Below are positions 7,848 through 15,759 of a DNA stretch of 30,017 nt, piece after piece; within the stretch, counting starts at the first letter, position 1; every line of letters begins with the position of its first letter. The DNA comes from a virus. Made by a program: the position numbers and the translations under genes. The notes below the pieces were generated by a model. That model saw nothing but the letters and a program-made list of their open reading frames with translations, was not told the origin of the DNA and ran no database searches. The stretch is taken from the IMG/VR virus record IMGVR_UViG_3300032053_000352, positions 1 to 30,017 of that record; one strand, written 5' to 3'.

Positions 7848-8426
7848 GTCGAATTTATTATTATTTGTATTTATTTTTTGAATTGTGAAAATTTTTGCAG
7901 CAGCAGCAAGCTTTACTTCTGTTATGAATCCAAATGACTTTGCTTGTTCAGCAGTCATGCTTGTGTCAGAATCCATCATTGAAGCAATATCTTCGCGCTT
8001 TGCATTTGTTTTTGAAACATAGAAGTCAATGATTTTGTCAGTTGCCGTCTTCACAGCATCTGCATATTTCTGAAGTTCTTCAGCATCACCCATTGCACCA
8101 CCCCAAGCATTATGTATGAAGAAGGTTGAATTTTCTGTCATTTCTCTGGTTGATCCAGCAAGTGCAGCAATGGTTGCAATAGAAGCGCACATTCCTTCAA
8201 TGATTGTTGTGATCTTTTTTCCAGAAGTTGCAAGGATGTCATGAATTGCAAATCCTTCATCAACGTCACCACCTTGTGAATTTATATGAATGACTAATTC
8301 TTCAGCACCAGAATTTGCAGAAACGAAATCAGCAACTTGTTTTGCTGAAACAATTCCCCATTCCGCTGCAAAAGCACCAGGTTCATTTGCTATACATCCA
8401 TAAAGATAAAAGTGAACTTTTTTCAT
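7320..8426 (-). CDS. ClpP-type head maturation protease fused to scaffold
   Basis: 368 residues from ATG 8426 (MKKVHFYLYGCIANEPGAF). An upstream in-frame start at 8462 was not chosen because it lies close to the promoter-like region and adds no conserved sequence. Residues 1-172 are an S14/ClpP-like protease: oxyanion-side motif VIHINSQGGDVDEG at 45-58, nucleophile Ser82 in MCASIATIAA, catalytic His105 in FFIHNAWGG, and a candidate acid in MDSDTSMTAEQAKSFGF at 151-167. Residues after about 193 form a scaffold-like domain with a coiled coil (KKQVSDLQASFDALKAEKE) and a basic C-terminus. It would cleave scaffold and perhaps the capsid leader during procapsid maturation. It is the first minus-strand gene after the island. 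Confidence 0.85.
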   Translation of the reverse strand: MKKVHFYLYGCIANEPGAFAAEWGIVSAKQVADFVSANSGAEELVIHINSQGGDVDEGFAIHDILATSGKKITTIIEGMCASIATIAALAGSTREMTENSTFFIHNAWGGAMGDAEELQKYADAVKTATDKIIDFYVSKTNAKREDIASMMDSDTSMTAEQAKSFGFITEVKLAAAAKIFTIQKINTNNNKFDMKKEIKNFIAHIKAGLGIKADATPVVAKLEVETDKGILVCESPKVEGLISVDDVCTIDGNVPAEGDYTTNDGTVYAVDASGKVTAVTVATEDNKDSEEVAALKKQVSDLQASFDALKAEKESNESAIELELTNIKKHIKSNYTPPKEVKNFNKGAKVDEPNPSEDLKARKASYKK

Positions 8427-8498
8427 TTGAAAAGATTGCATGACTTTACTATACAAATACAAAATTAAATAACATTTGAAAAGTTGTATTGACTTGAT

Positions 8499-8529
8499 TT
8501 TGTCAGTTTGGTTTTTTATTGTATAATTG
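8499..8529 (+). promoter_or_regulatory. Bacteroidetes-type promoter for the plus-strand island genes
   Basis: TTTG at 8499-8502, a 19-base spacer, then TATAATTG at 8522-8529 (consensus TAnnTTTG, one mismatch). The spacing is that of the Bacteroidetes -33/-7 promoter. The ATG of the next gene is only 5 bases after the -7 box, so the message may be leaderless or nearly so. On the opposite strand a perfect -7 box (TAATTTTG, 8467-8460) lies upstream of the protease gene but lacks a matching -33 element. Confidence 0.5.
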
Positions 8530-8533
8530 CAAC

Positions 8534-9061
8534 ATGAAAATCAATGTGCTTTGTCTTGGAAATAGTGTTCACAGATATGTGGTTGACAATGACACAACCA
8601 TTGGTGTGAATGATGTCAACAAACTATTCCCAGATACACCAGTTGACTATCTTGTTTGTGTTGACCTTCCTTCTGCATTTACAAAAGAAAGACTTCACAC
8701 AATTGAAAATACACCATGCAAGAAATTCTTTGCACCTTTTGATGAATGGAAGCACCACAGCAAGTTTGAAAAGATAAAGCTTGCAAATGGAAGAAGCAAT
8801 CTTTCAAAATTAAAAGATCCAGAACTTGTTTGCTATTCAAATAATTCAGCTTTTGTTGCTTGTATTATGGCATACAAGCTTGGTGCAACAGAAATTGTTT
8901 TGTATGGTGCTGACTTTACAAACCATCCAAACTTCAAAGGCTCTTCATTCAATAGAGCCATTGAAGATTTCAGATGTTTATATCAGTTTTTTAAAGAAAA
9001 TAAAATCAAGATGACTGTTCCCTTAGAAAGTATGCTTGCTTTGTTTATTCCAAGTTTTTAA
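8534..9061 (+). CDS. DUF115/MptE-like or sialyltransferase-like Rossmann protein
   Basis: 175 residues from ATG 8534, chosen because the only upstream in-frame start is a TTG inside the promoter. The pattern GNSVHRYV at 9-16, then TIGVND at about 22-27 and VDYLVCVD at 37-44, followed by SNNSAFVACIMAYKLGATEI and VLYGADFTNHP further on, matches the nucleotide-binding scheme of DUF115/MptE-like proteins and of GT42-type sialyltransferases (G-x-S...N-x-x...D...G-x-x-A-x-x-x-A-x-x-L-G...L-x-G-x-D). It would act on a nucleotide-activated sugar or similar donor. It is one of only two plus-strand genes in the late region, facing the glycosyltransferase genes. The exact reaction cannot be named. Confidence 0.6.
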   Translation: MKINVLCLGNSVHRYVVDNDTTIGVNDVNKLFPDTPVDYLVCVDLPSAFTKERLHTIENTPCKKFFAPFDEWKHHSKFEKIKLANGRSNLSKLKDPELVCYSNNSAFVACIMAYKLGATEIVLYGADFTNHPNFKGSSFNRAIEDFRCLYQFFKENKIKMTVPLESMLALFIPSF

Positions 9062-9062
9062 T

Positions 9063-9242
9063 ATGACACACACATACACTGGAAATGAAAGGAACAGACC
9101 TACATGCACAAACGAAAAGTGCAAAAGGTTAATGCAAATTAATGTGATGAAAGGTGGAAGGATTATTTCCTGGAAGTGTATTTTTTGCAAAGATGTTTTG
9201 ATTGAAGCTTCAGCAATTGAAGTGCATCAAATTCTGAAATAG
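9063..9242 (+). CDS. Small zinc-ribbon protein, 59 aa
   Basis: Begins at ATG 9063, two bases after the stop of the preceding gene, and so is probably co-transcribed with it. Four cysteines form a ribbon: C15-x4-C20 in PTCTNEKCKR and C39-x2-C42 in WKCIFCKDV, consistent with one bound zinc. Such small ribbons bind nucleic acid or proteins; no specific role can be assigned. Its 3' end overlaps the 3' end of the convergent gene at 9227-9997 by 16 bases, so no terminator separates them. Confidence 0.65.
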   Translation: MTHTYTGNERNRPTCTNEKCKRLMQINVMKGGRIISWKCIFCKDVLIEASAIEVHQILK

Positions 9243-9997
9243 TTTGGAACAGCCTTCAAGCCACGCCCACCAAAATATGCAAGTTTGCTTTCAATAGTTG
9301 CATTCACATATTCATCCAAATAAATTTTTGCTTTGTCACCCCACCTTGAAGATGCTGCTGCATTGTTGAATTTGTTTTCAATGTCATTCCTTATCATTGA
9401 ATAGTGGTGCAACATGATTTCTTCTTCCTTAAACAAATACATTGAAGAATCTGTGTTGATTCTGACTGAAGGATCAACAAGAAGTGACCACTTCTTTTTC
9501 ACATATTGTGTTTGTCTTTGAAGCTTGCAAATAAATGGCATGTAATAGGATTCAATTGGTTCAATTTGCCATGTCACATTTTTGTAATATGTAAACATTG
9601 AAGTCAATGTCACATCAAAATCACCATCAACAGCTTTCTGTTTTGCTGAAATGAATTCATCTGTTCTGTAAAAGTGATCAACAGCAGAAAGAAAAAAGTG
9701 TGTGCATTCTTGCTGCTTCAAGAATTGAAGTCCAAGATTGTGCTTGTTCAATTCATTTGTCTTTGTGTCAATTCCAAGATTTGGAATGAATGGAATGATG
9801 TGAACTTTCTTTGAATCAATCAATTGGTGTTGAACAATTTCTGCAACTTTATATCTGACATATTCATCTTTGAAACCTCTATTGCTTGTTTCTTGATACA
9901 CAATGACAATGACATCAACATCATTGTAAATTTGTTCAATAGACTTTTTCAATAGTTCAATCCCATTGAATACTGTATAAATTGCACCAAGCTTCAT
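9227..9997 (-). CDS. GT-A-type glycosyltransferase-like protein, 256 aa
   Basis: The N-terminus MKLGAIYTVFNGIELLKKSI followed by VDVIVIVYQ is the beginning of a GT-A Rossmann-like fold. A hydrophobic strand ending in an acidic residue (THFFLSAVDHFY, D107) occupies the place of the metal-binding DxD motif, although the strict DxD is missing. The C-terminal part has HHYSMIRNDIENKFNNAA, a His-x-Tyr-x-x-Ile-Arg pattern common near the end of such transferases. It is the last minus-strand gene of the island and is ATGA-coupled to the 43-residue gene upstream. Substrate unknown; likely decorates phage or host-surface glycan. Confidence 0.6.
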   Translation of the reverse strand: MKLGAIYTVFNGIELLKKSIEQIYNDVDVIVIVYQETSNRGFKDEYVRYKVAEIVQHQLIDSKKVHIIPFIPNLGIDTKTNELNKHNLGLQFLKQQECTHFFLSAVDHFYRTDEFISAKQKAVDGDFDVTLTSMFTYYKNVTWQIEPIESYYMPFICKLQRQTQYVKKKWSLLVDPSVRINTDSSMYLFKEEEIMLHHYSMIRNDIENKFNNAAASSRWGDKAKIYLDEYVNATIESKLAYFGGRGLKAVPNYFRI

Positions 9998-10125
9998 TTC
10001 TTTCTGTTTGCTTTTTTTAGTTCTTCTTTGATTCTTCTTCTTCTTTCATTTCTTGTTTCAACACTTCCAAAGCAAGGAATGTCTTTTTCTAGTGGAACAA
10101 TTACTGTGCATGTATTTTTTTTCAT
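9994..10125 (-). CDS. Tiny basic protein, 43 aa
   Basis: The frame runs MKKNTCTVIVPLEKDIPCFG and then a very basic helix (about residues 24-43, including RNERRRR and LKKANRKK). Its start overlaps the stop of the methyltransferase gene as ATGA, and its stop overlaps the ATG of the following gene as ATGA. This double coupling is the main reason to accept it, since it fills the only gap in an otherwise gap-free operon. Two cysteines (C6, C18) are present. The basic tail could bind RNA or an acidic partner; function unknown. Confidence 0.6.
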   Translation of the reverse strand: MKKNTCTVIVPLEKDIPCFGSVETRNERRRRIKEELKKANRKK

Positions 10126-10643
10126 TTCTTTTTTCTTGCTATTAAAAAGATTCTTTCATTTTTGTTGTTTGTACATTTGCCAAATTGACCAGATTCTTCC
10201 ACAGAATATCCACATGATTCAACCAGGTCAATCAATTCTTCTTGTGTGAAGTGATTGATGACAGTTTTATCTGGCTTGTAAAAATCATTTTTGTTGTCTT
10301 CAATCCAGCTTTTGTTTGGTGTTATTACAATGATTCTTCCAGTGTTCAGTGACTTTAAGACAGAATCAATGTCTTCAATGTGTGCAATTGAGTGTAAAAA
10401 ATATACAACATTTACTTTTTCAAATGGTGAACAATAGTCAAAATCTGGAAGGAATTTTGTCTTGTCATAACCCATGAATACACTTGAAGTTCTTGCATTC
10501 AGAAACTTCATTGCAGTGTTTATTCCACATCCATAGTCCATGACAAGCTGTGAATCATTTCCAAGAAGTCTTTTCAAGAAGCGCACTTCTGAAATGTATT
10601 TTTCAGTGCTGTTGAATTGCTTCAGCTTGTCTTTATAGTCCAT
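10122..10643 (-). CDS. Class I SAM-dependent methyltransferase, 173 aa
   Basis: Motif I is clear: VMDYGCGINTA at residues 34-44 (the D/E-x-G-x-G SAM loop), followed by FMGYDKT with the acidic residue D60 that usually contacts the ribose, and a motif IV-like segment (VYFLHSIAHIED, about 80-91), then IVITPNKSW. This is the methyltransferase type-11/25 pattern of small-molecule or sugar methylation. In an island of glycosyltransferases, O-methylation of a sugar or cap is the simplest role, known in polysaccharide clusters. It overlaps the upstream gene by 11 bases. Confidence 0.75.
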   Translation of the reverse strand: MDYKDKLKQFNSTEKYISEVRFLKRLLGNDSQLVMDYGCGINTAMKFLNARTSSVFMGYDKTKFLPDFDYCSPFEKVNVVYFLHSIAHIEDIDSVLKSLNTGRIIVITPNKSWIEDNKNDFYKPDKTVINHFTQEELIDLVESCGYSVEESGQFGKCTNNKNERIFLIARKKK

Positions 10644-11535
10644 AAATTCTTTTTAAAAAGTTTCCAGTTGATTGATATGAATGGAATTCATTCACCCATT
10701 TGAATGTGTCATTCTTCAGATTGTTGATTTGAAAGTCTGTCAAAGATAGCAGATATTTAATTGCTGCTTCAAGACTTCCATATTCTTCAATCAAAACAAG
10801 TGGTGGTTTTATTCCATAAGTCTTTTCATAAACTGAAACAGTTGAATGATTTGTGATGACAATTTTTGCAAGTGAAGCTGCTTCAAGTGTTGTGATTCCC
10901 CAACTTCCATATTTTTTTCCACCTTGTTCTGCTGAATTCATTTCAATGTAAACATCACAAGACTTCATCCTTTCAAGTTGTTCTGGATGTGAAACACGTT
11001 CTGAAGAATAATCAAAAAGAATCTTTTCAGATAGCTGGTCAATTGTTCTGCAAATGTTGTGTGAACCTTTCACATCTGGATTGCTTGGATAATGTGCAAA
11101 GAGCAAAGGCTTAATGAAGTGAAGTGATTCTTGTCCAAGAATTTCTGTTGCGCCAACAATATAAGTTTCATTCTTTGATCCAAGTCCAGCAAATTCACCA
11201 AGTGCAATGAAGCTTCTTTCAACAAATAAATTGAATAAAGCATTGAACTTTGCTGGTTGTTGTCTGTATCTTGTGCCAGTATGATAGACAACTGTTCTTT
11301 TCCCTTTGCAATATTTTAAAAGTGAAGAATCTGAATGGAAGATTTGAATTAAATCTGCTGAAGAAATTGCTTGCTTCAAATTATCTTCATTCACAATCTT
11401 GCTTTCACTTGCATAATTGAACACATGTGGTTGAAGCTTAACATCAAAACAATTTGTACCAACAGAACGCAAAGCTTTTGCATTGTCATGTGAAAAGTTT
11501 GCATAGTCATCACAGCAGATGTTCAGAATTTTCAT
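10633..11535 (-). CDS. GT-B-type glycosyltransferase-like protein, 300 aa
   Basis: N-terminal Rossmann-like half starts MKILNICCDDYANFSHDNAK and includes VVYHTGTRYR near 82-91, typical of the acceptor domain of GT-B (GT1/GT4) enzymes. The C-terminal half has YIEMNSAEQGG and then GSWGITTLEAASLAKIVITN (210-229), which parallels the E-x7-E/G-x-x-x-x-E-A-x-A donor-binding region. ATGA overlap with the upstream glycosyltransferase implies coupled expression. Specificity unknown; a nucleotide-sugar is expected as donor. Confidence 0.65.
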   Translation of the reverse strand: MKILNICCDDYANFSHDNAKALRSVGTNCFDVKLQPHVFNYASESKIVNEDNLKQAISSADLIQIFHSDSSLLKYCKGKRTVVYHTGTRYRQQPAKFNALFNLFVERSFIALGEFAGLGSKNETYIVGATEILGQESLHFIKPLLFAHYPSNPDVKGSHNICRTIDQLSEKILFDYSSERVSHPEQLERMKSCDVYIEMNSAEQGGKKYGSWGITTLEAASLAKIVITNHSTVSVYEKTYGIKPPLVLIEEYGSLEAAIKYLLSLTDFQINNLKNDTFKWVNEFHSYQSTGNFLKRIYGL

Positions 11536-12281
11536 GGTGTTGGTTTGATGTATAATGGTTTTTTATTCCTTTGAATTATAATGTTGTAAATTTTCCGCTT
11601 GTATGCAGCACCCAATCTTTTCAAACTTCCACCAGGAAGATTTTCATTGTAAATATAAATATATTCCCTTATCAATCCAATTCTTTTTTTCCCACACATT
11701 TCAAGACAACTGAACATGACTTCAGATTCTGTTGTTGTGTTGATCCACATTCCATTGATTTTGAAATCTGTTTCTGGAATCATGTCAAACAGAAATTTCT
11801 TGAATGTGTTTGGTGCTGTGCTTCTATATTTTACCTTCCTATAAGACCTATCAATGTGTGTCTGTTCATCAAATTCAAGTTGAAAGTCTTCTGGAAGTCC
11901 AATCCCGTTTTGATTCTTCCAATTCCCATAAGTCATCCAAACACCTTCTTCATACTTCTTTGCAATTGTTTCAAGCGCGTTTGGAAGTAAATGGTCATCA
12001 AGTCCAAGAAAAACAACAACTGTTTCTGGTGAAGAAGCATGTCTTTTGATTGCATCATATCTTCTTTTTGCAGCACCATTGTTTTGTGGATATGCTTCAC
12101 AGATTATTCTTTTGTCCCTTCCCGAAAGTCTTTGCAATTCTGTCTGTGTTCCATCAATGCTTCCATCACTTATCAAGATAGCTTTGAAGTTCTTATGTGT
12201 CTGTTGCACTAAGCTTTCAAAGCATTTATGAACATACCTTCTGCAATTGAAACCAGAAGCAACAATCAAAAAATCTTGCAT
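11532..12281 (-). CDS. Family 2 glycosyltransferase, 249 aa
   Basis: Classic GT2 layout: LIVASGFNCRRYVHKCFESL near the N-terminus, ISDGSIDGT at 37-45 (the nucleotide-binding acidic motif), AKRRYDAIKRH about 71-81, and VVVFLGLDDHLLPNA at 88-102 with the DxD-like D95/D96. The ATG at 12281 was chosen over 12305 because GT2 proteins begin a few residues before the first strand and the extra residues overlap the tiny membrane gene. It would transfer a sugar from a nucleotide donor with inversion, in the cytoplasm. Part of the 13.0-9.2 kb operon. Confidence 0.82.
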   Translation of the reverse strand: MQDFLIVASGFNCRRYVHKCFESLVQQTHKNFKAILISDGSIDGTQTELQRLSGRDKRIICEAYPQNNGAAKRRYDAIKRHASSPETVVVFLGLDDHLLPNALETIAKKYEEGVWMTYGNWKNQNGIGLPEDFQLEFDEQTHIDRSYRKVKYRSTAPNTFKKFLFDMIPETDFKINGMWINTTTESEVMFSCLEMCGKKRIGLIREYIYIYNENLPGGSLKRLGAAYKRKIYNIIIQRNKKPLYIKPTP

Positions 12282-12373
12282 AATAACCAAATAATGAACC
12301 ACCATCCAAGTGCAGAAACACCAAGACAGATCAAAAATCCTTTTCTTATATTTTTAAATTTGTTTTCCTTCAT
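12266..12373 (-). CDS. Possible 35-aa single-span membrane peptide
   Basis: Frame MKENKFKNIRKGFLICLGVS followed by a tryptophan-rich membrane segment (ALGWWFIIWLLCKIF). It has a basic N-terminus and one helix of about 20 hydrophobic residues. It overlaps the 3' end of the upstream glycosyltransferase by 20 bases and the 5' end of the downstream one by 16, bridging what would otherwise be a 72-base gap. It could be a holin-like or a membrane anchor for the modification enzymes; no functional evidence exists. The strongest argument is that random sequence rarely gives so clean a basic-hydrophobic pattern in the gap. Confidence 0.45.
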   Translation of the reverse strand: MKENKFKNIRKGFLICLGVSALGWWFIIWLLCKIF

Positions 12374-13004
12374 AGAAATTGAAGCTTTTTTTGTCAATAA
12401 CAGAATTCAAATATACAAAATCTTTGTCATCTTTGTCATAAGGGAATGAAAGAAGATGTCCTTTGCCACCACAACTTCCTATTCCGTGTTTTATTCCAAG
12501 ACAAATTTGTTCACTTGGAATGAATGCTGCTTTCTTCATTTTTGATTTCCACAAGTAAACATCAAAAAAAGCTTCTGTGTCAGCACAAAATTCATGCTTC
12601 AACACTTCACTTGTCACCATTGAACAAAATGCACTGGAACGCGTTGGGTGAATTAATTGCTTGTATTTTTTTAGTCCTATGTGATAATAAACAGAAGTTC
12701 CAATCCCAAGCAAGTCTGGTCTTGAAAGTTGTTCCCACTTCTTCAGCATCTGTTCAATGTAGTCATTTCGATACCAGTCATCATTTTCAATCATGAAACA
12801 AACATCACAGTCATATTGATTGAAGATTCTTTCAAATCCTTTTTTATAGCGCCATGTAATATCACAACCATCAATTCCGCTGTTTTCATTTACAAGACAG
12901 ATGTGATCTGGCTGGATGCTTTGGCGTTCCATCATGTCAAGACAATGCGCTAAAAATCCAGGTCTGTCATTTTTATCTGGAATTATTACACCAATTTTTA
13001 GCAT
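12354..13004 (-). CDS. Family 2-like glycosyltransferase, 216 aa
   Basis: Begins MLKIGVIIPDKNDRPGFLAH and continues HICLVNENSG; FMIENDDWYRNDYIEQML at 70-87 carries the D75-D76 acidic pair and following aromatic residue of GT-A enzymes ('E-N-D-D-W' is common in phage and capsule transferases). The C-terminal part, rich in His and Cys (GIKHGIGSCGGKGH), has no recognised domain. It is the first gene of the glycan island and overlaps the preceding small gene by 7 bases, so it is read through from the tail operon. Confidence 0.75.
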   Translation of the reverse strand: MLKIGVIIPDKNDRPGFLAHCLDMMERQSIQPDHICLVNENSGIDGCDITWRYKKGFERIFNQYDCDVCFMIENDDWYRNDYIEQMLKKWEQLSRPDLLGIGTSVYYHIGLKKYKQLIHPTRSSAFCSMVTSEVLKHEFCADTEAFFDVYLWKSKMKKAAFIPSEQICLGIKHGIGSCGGKGHLLSFPYDKDDKDFVYLNSVIDKKSFNFYEGKQI

Positions 13005-13261
13005 TGTGTTTGATTGAATTTGATTGCTCTGAAAACAGTTCTTTCAAGAATCTTGAATTCTTCAGCAGTGTTTGAAACAGATTGCATGACACAGTTCTTT
13101 TCACGTCTGTTCTTTTCCAATTCTTCCAAATAGAATTGATATATTTCAAAATATGTCAACACCTTGACTGGAACAATTCCAGTGGAAACAAGTTCTTTCA
13201 ATCTGCTTTTTCCAGATGTAACCGACTGCTGTTGCATTTCTAGTAGTATTTTATAAATCAT
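12998..13261 (-). CDS. Small uncharacterised helical protein, 87 aa
   Basis: The start at 13261 was taken because it gives an ATGA overlap with the tape-measure stop; a second ATG (residue 9, at 13237) is a fallback. The protein is mostly charged helices (EIYQFYLEELEKNRREKNC, then SVSNTAEEFKILERTVFRAI). The last part resembles a helix-turn-helix in shape, but no consensus is strong enough for a call. Position between tape measure and the island suits a tail-assembly accessory or a small regulator. No family recognised. Confidence 0.55.
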   Translation of the reverse strand: MIYKILLEMQQQSVTSGKSRLKELVSTGIVPVKVLTYFEIYQFYLEELEKNRREKNCVMQSVSNTAEEFKILERTVFRAIKFNQTQC

Positions 13262-15759
13262 AAATCCGCGCGCGCTTCAACTGTTGACACTTCAGAAGTT
13301 TTCTGACTTATATCTTGAACAAAAACAACTGGCTGTGGAAGACTTTGTGCAACAACAAAAGCTTGGTTCTGTGCAGCAATCTGTTCATCAATGTTTCCAG
13401 AAAGACTGTTTACATACATACCACCATCAACAACCCCACCACTTGCAAAACCTGGAACACCAATCTTTTTGAATGTGTTTGATCCACCAAGCATTCTTTG
13501 TTGTCTTTCATTCAGAATGACTTCACCAGTTTTCACTGTTGCAAGAAGGTTGTCACCATTGCTTCTTCTTATTGACTTACCATCACCAGAAGAAATCTTT
13601 TTCCCACTCAATGCTTTTCCACCTTCAGCAAATGCTGGTGTTGGTTGTGATTGAATGACTGCTGCTTCAAGCGCACCAGTAGCCAAAGCAAGTGCAACAT
13701 AAGCTGCAATTTCATAGGGTGTTGCAGCATTGAAAGCTGTCATCACACCTTGTGAAGTTTTGATTGCAACTTGAATCAATGCAACTTTCTTGCTTTCTTC
13801 AAATTGCTTTTTCTTGATGACAGATTCTTGTTTTGCAGCATCCAACTTTATTCTGTTGGAACGCGTTTGAAATTCGTCTTGTGTTATGATGCCAGCATCT
13901 GCTTGTGCTTGAAGATTGTCAATCTTTACTTTTGTTTCTTCTTCAATTCCAATGATTTCTTTTTCACGCGCGTTTGCTCTTATCTGTGCACCTCCATCAA
14001 TGGCTGTTTTTGTTGAATCAAAGCTTTCTTGTTCAAGCCTTTTGATTGAATCTTTAAAAGCCTTTTCAGCTGCTTCTTTCTTTTTAATGTCAGCAAGGTA
14101 TTCATCTGTCACAGCATTAAGACTGTCAAGCTTTATCTTTTCAATTTCATCTTCTGAATCTTGTGCAGCTTTTATTCTTGGTGCATCTGACTTGATTTGG
14201 TCTTGAACAGCTTTGTCAAATTCTGCTTGTTTAATTTTAGCATACTTTGCACGAATGTCAACAACTTGCTGTTCATAAGTTTCTTGCTGTGACAACCATG
14301 CTGTGAACTTCACATCATTGTCAGCTTTTGATTCTTTAATTTCTGCAAGTCTTCTTGAATGATCAAGTACTGCTTTTGCAAGTTCACGATCTTCCAGGTT
14401 TTGAATCAATTCAATTTGTTGGTCTTGAACTAAAAGCATGTACTTTTTATTTTCTGCAAGACGTTCTTCATTGAATCTTCTTATTTCATTGAGTGCATCT
14501 TGATTTTCTTTCACCCTTTTTGCCGTTACTTCAGACACAAGTTTTGCATCTTCTTGAAAGGATTTTATTTGCAAGGCTGACTTTTTTTTGATTGAAGTGG
14601 AATTTGCTTCTGATATGTCTGCAATGCTTTCTAATTGTTTTGTCCTTAATTCATCCAGCTGTTTCTTTTGGTCATCATTAAGTCCAGAAATTGTTGCTTG
14701 TTGTTTTTCTAGCAATTCAATTTGCTTGTCTATTACAAACCTTTTTAGTTTCAAAGACTTCATTTCAATTTCTTCTGAATCTTGTCCAGCCGCTTTTCTG
14801 ATTCTGGCTTGTACAGCATAAAGTGTTTCAAATCTATCTGAAACCTTTTGCATGTTGTCCAGTTGTGTTTGTGTTGATTCTTGTGATGCTTTGCCTACAA
14901 AATAAAATGCTGCACCAATTGCTGCAAGTCCAGCAATGATCCAAACAATTGGAAATTCCAACATTGCTGCTGCCATTTCATATATAGTAACTATAAAACC
15001 TTTTGCACCAGCAATTGTGTCTTTAAATGAAATACCTTTTGCAATAGCACCAAGTCCTTTTGCCTTTTCAGCGGCACCAGCAAAATCTAGGTTTCCCAAA
15101 TCTTTTCCAACTAATCCAAGTACATTCTTAAATTTTTCCAACCCAGAACCAGAAGCCATTGCTTTTGTTGCATCACTTACATCATTGATTTGATCTTGAA
15201 GTTTTCCAGCCTTTTCAGCTGCCTTTTGAAACTCTTTTGAATCAACACCAGAAACAGCAGCAATTCCAATCATTTCTGATTTTGTGGCTTTTAATTCTGC
15301 TTTCAATTCTTTCAATGCACCAGCATAGTTTCCTACATTTCTTCTGTTGTCACCAACTTGTGATTCATTTGCTTTCAATGTTTCTGTCAATGCAGAAACT
15401 TGTTTTCCCATTTCAATTCCAGCAGAAGAACTTGTTCTTTCTTCAGCAGATAGTTTGTTGTATTGTGATGTCAAGATTGAAAGCTGTGCGCGAAGTTGTT
15501 CATTTGAACCAGCTTGTGATTGATTTGCTTTGGTTATATCTTGAACGGTCTTATTGTTTTGTCGCAATTCATTATTCAATGAAGTCAATTTTTCTTTGTT
15601 CTGTTGATACTCAATTGACAATTCTTTTCCAGAAGCCTTCAGTTCTTTCTGTGTCTTTTGCAATTCACTTGCTTGCTTATTCAATTCAACTGATTTCTTG
15701 GTGTATTCATTTACATCAAGATCAATTTTTATGATTATGGTTTTTTCAGTGTCTGACAT
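13258..15759 (-). CDS. Tail tape measure protein, 833 aa
   Basis: The tape measure sets siphovirus tail length; here 833 residues would suit a tail of roughly 120 nm by the usual 0.15 nm per residue (an estimate). Residues 1-140 are coiled coil (KKSVELNKQASELQKTQKEL and onward). A hydrophobic pair of segments lies at about 253-289 (IVTIYEMAAAMLEFPIVWII). A long charged helical region follows (330-650). The C-terminus has features typical of the family: AFAEGGKALSGKK, then LLATVKTGEVILNERQQRML and GVPGFASGGVVDGGMYV. It directly follows the lipoprotein gene with no gap. No frameshifted chaperone pair precedes it, as many siphoviruses have. Confidence 0.88.
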   Translation of the reverse strand: MSDTEKTIIIKIDLDVNEYTKKSVELNKQASELQKTQKELKASGKELSIEYQQNKEKLTSLNNELRQNNKTVQDITKANQSQAGSNEQLRAQLSILTSQYNKLSAEERTSSSAGIEMGKQVSALTETLKANESQVGDNRRNVGNYAGALKELKAELKATKSEMIGIAAVSGVDSKEFQKAAEKAGKLQDQINDVSDATKAMASGSGLEKFKNVLGLVGKDLGNLDFAGAAEKAKGLGAIAKGISFKDTIAGAKGFIVTIYEMAAAMLEFPIVWIIAGLAAIGAAFYFVGKASQESTQTQLDNMQKVSDRFETLYAVQARIRKAAGQDSEEIEMKSLKLKRFVIDKQIELLEKQQATISGLNDDQKKQLDELRTKQLESIADISEANSTSIKKKSALQIKSFQEDAKLVSEVTAKRVKENQDALNEIRRFNEERLAENKKYMLLVQDQQIELIQNLEDRELAKAVLDHSRRLAEIKESKADNDVKFTAWLSQQETYEQQVVDIRAKYAKIKQAEFDKAVQDQIKSDAPRIKAAQDSEDEIEKIKLDSLNAVTDEYLADIKKKEAAEKAFKDSIKRLEQESFDSTKTAIDGGAQIRANAREKEIIGIEEETKVKIDNLQAQADAGIITQDEFQTRSNRIKLDAAKQESVIKKKQFEESKKVALIQVAIKTSQGVMTAFNAATPYEIAAYVALALATGALEAAVIQSQPTPAFAEGGKALSGKKISSGDGKSIRRSNGDNLLATVKTGEVILNERQQRMLGGSNTFKKIGVPGFASGGVVDGGMYVNSLSGNIDEQIAAQNQAFVVAQSLPQPVVFVQDISQKTSEVSTVEARADL

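Noticed and set aside
8427-8462. Longer start for the head protease
   Set aside because: The added residues (MYLYSKVMQSFQ) are unlike the family and overlap a -7-like promoter box; ATG 8426 places the first strand normally.
13167-13183. Perfect 7-bp hairpin (ACTGGAA...TTCCAGT)
   Set aside because: Lies inside a coding region with no T-run; probably coincidental, though it resembles the stem after the capsid gene.
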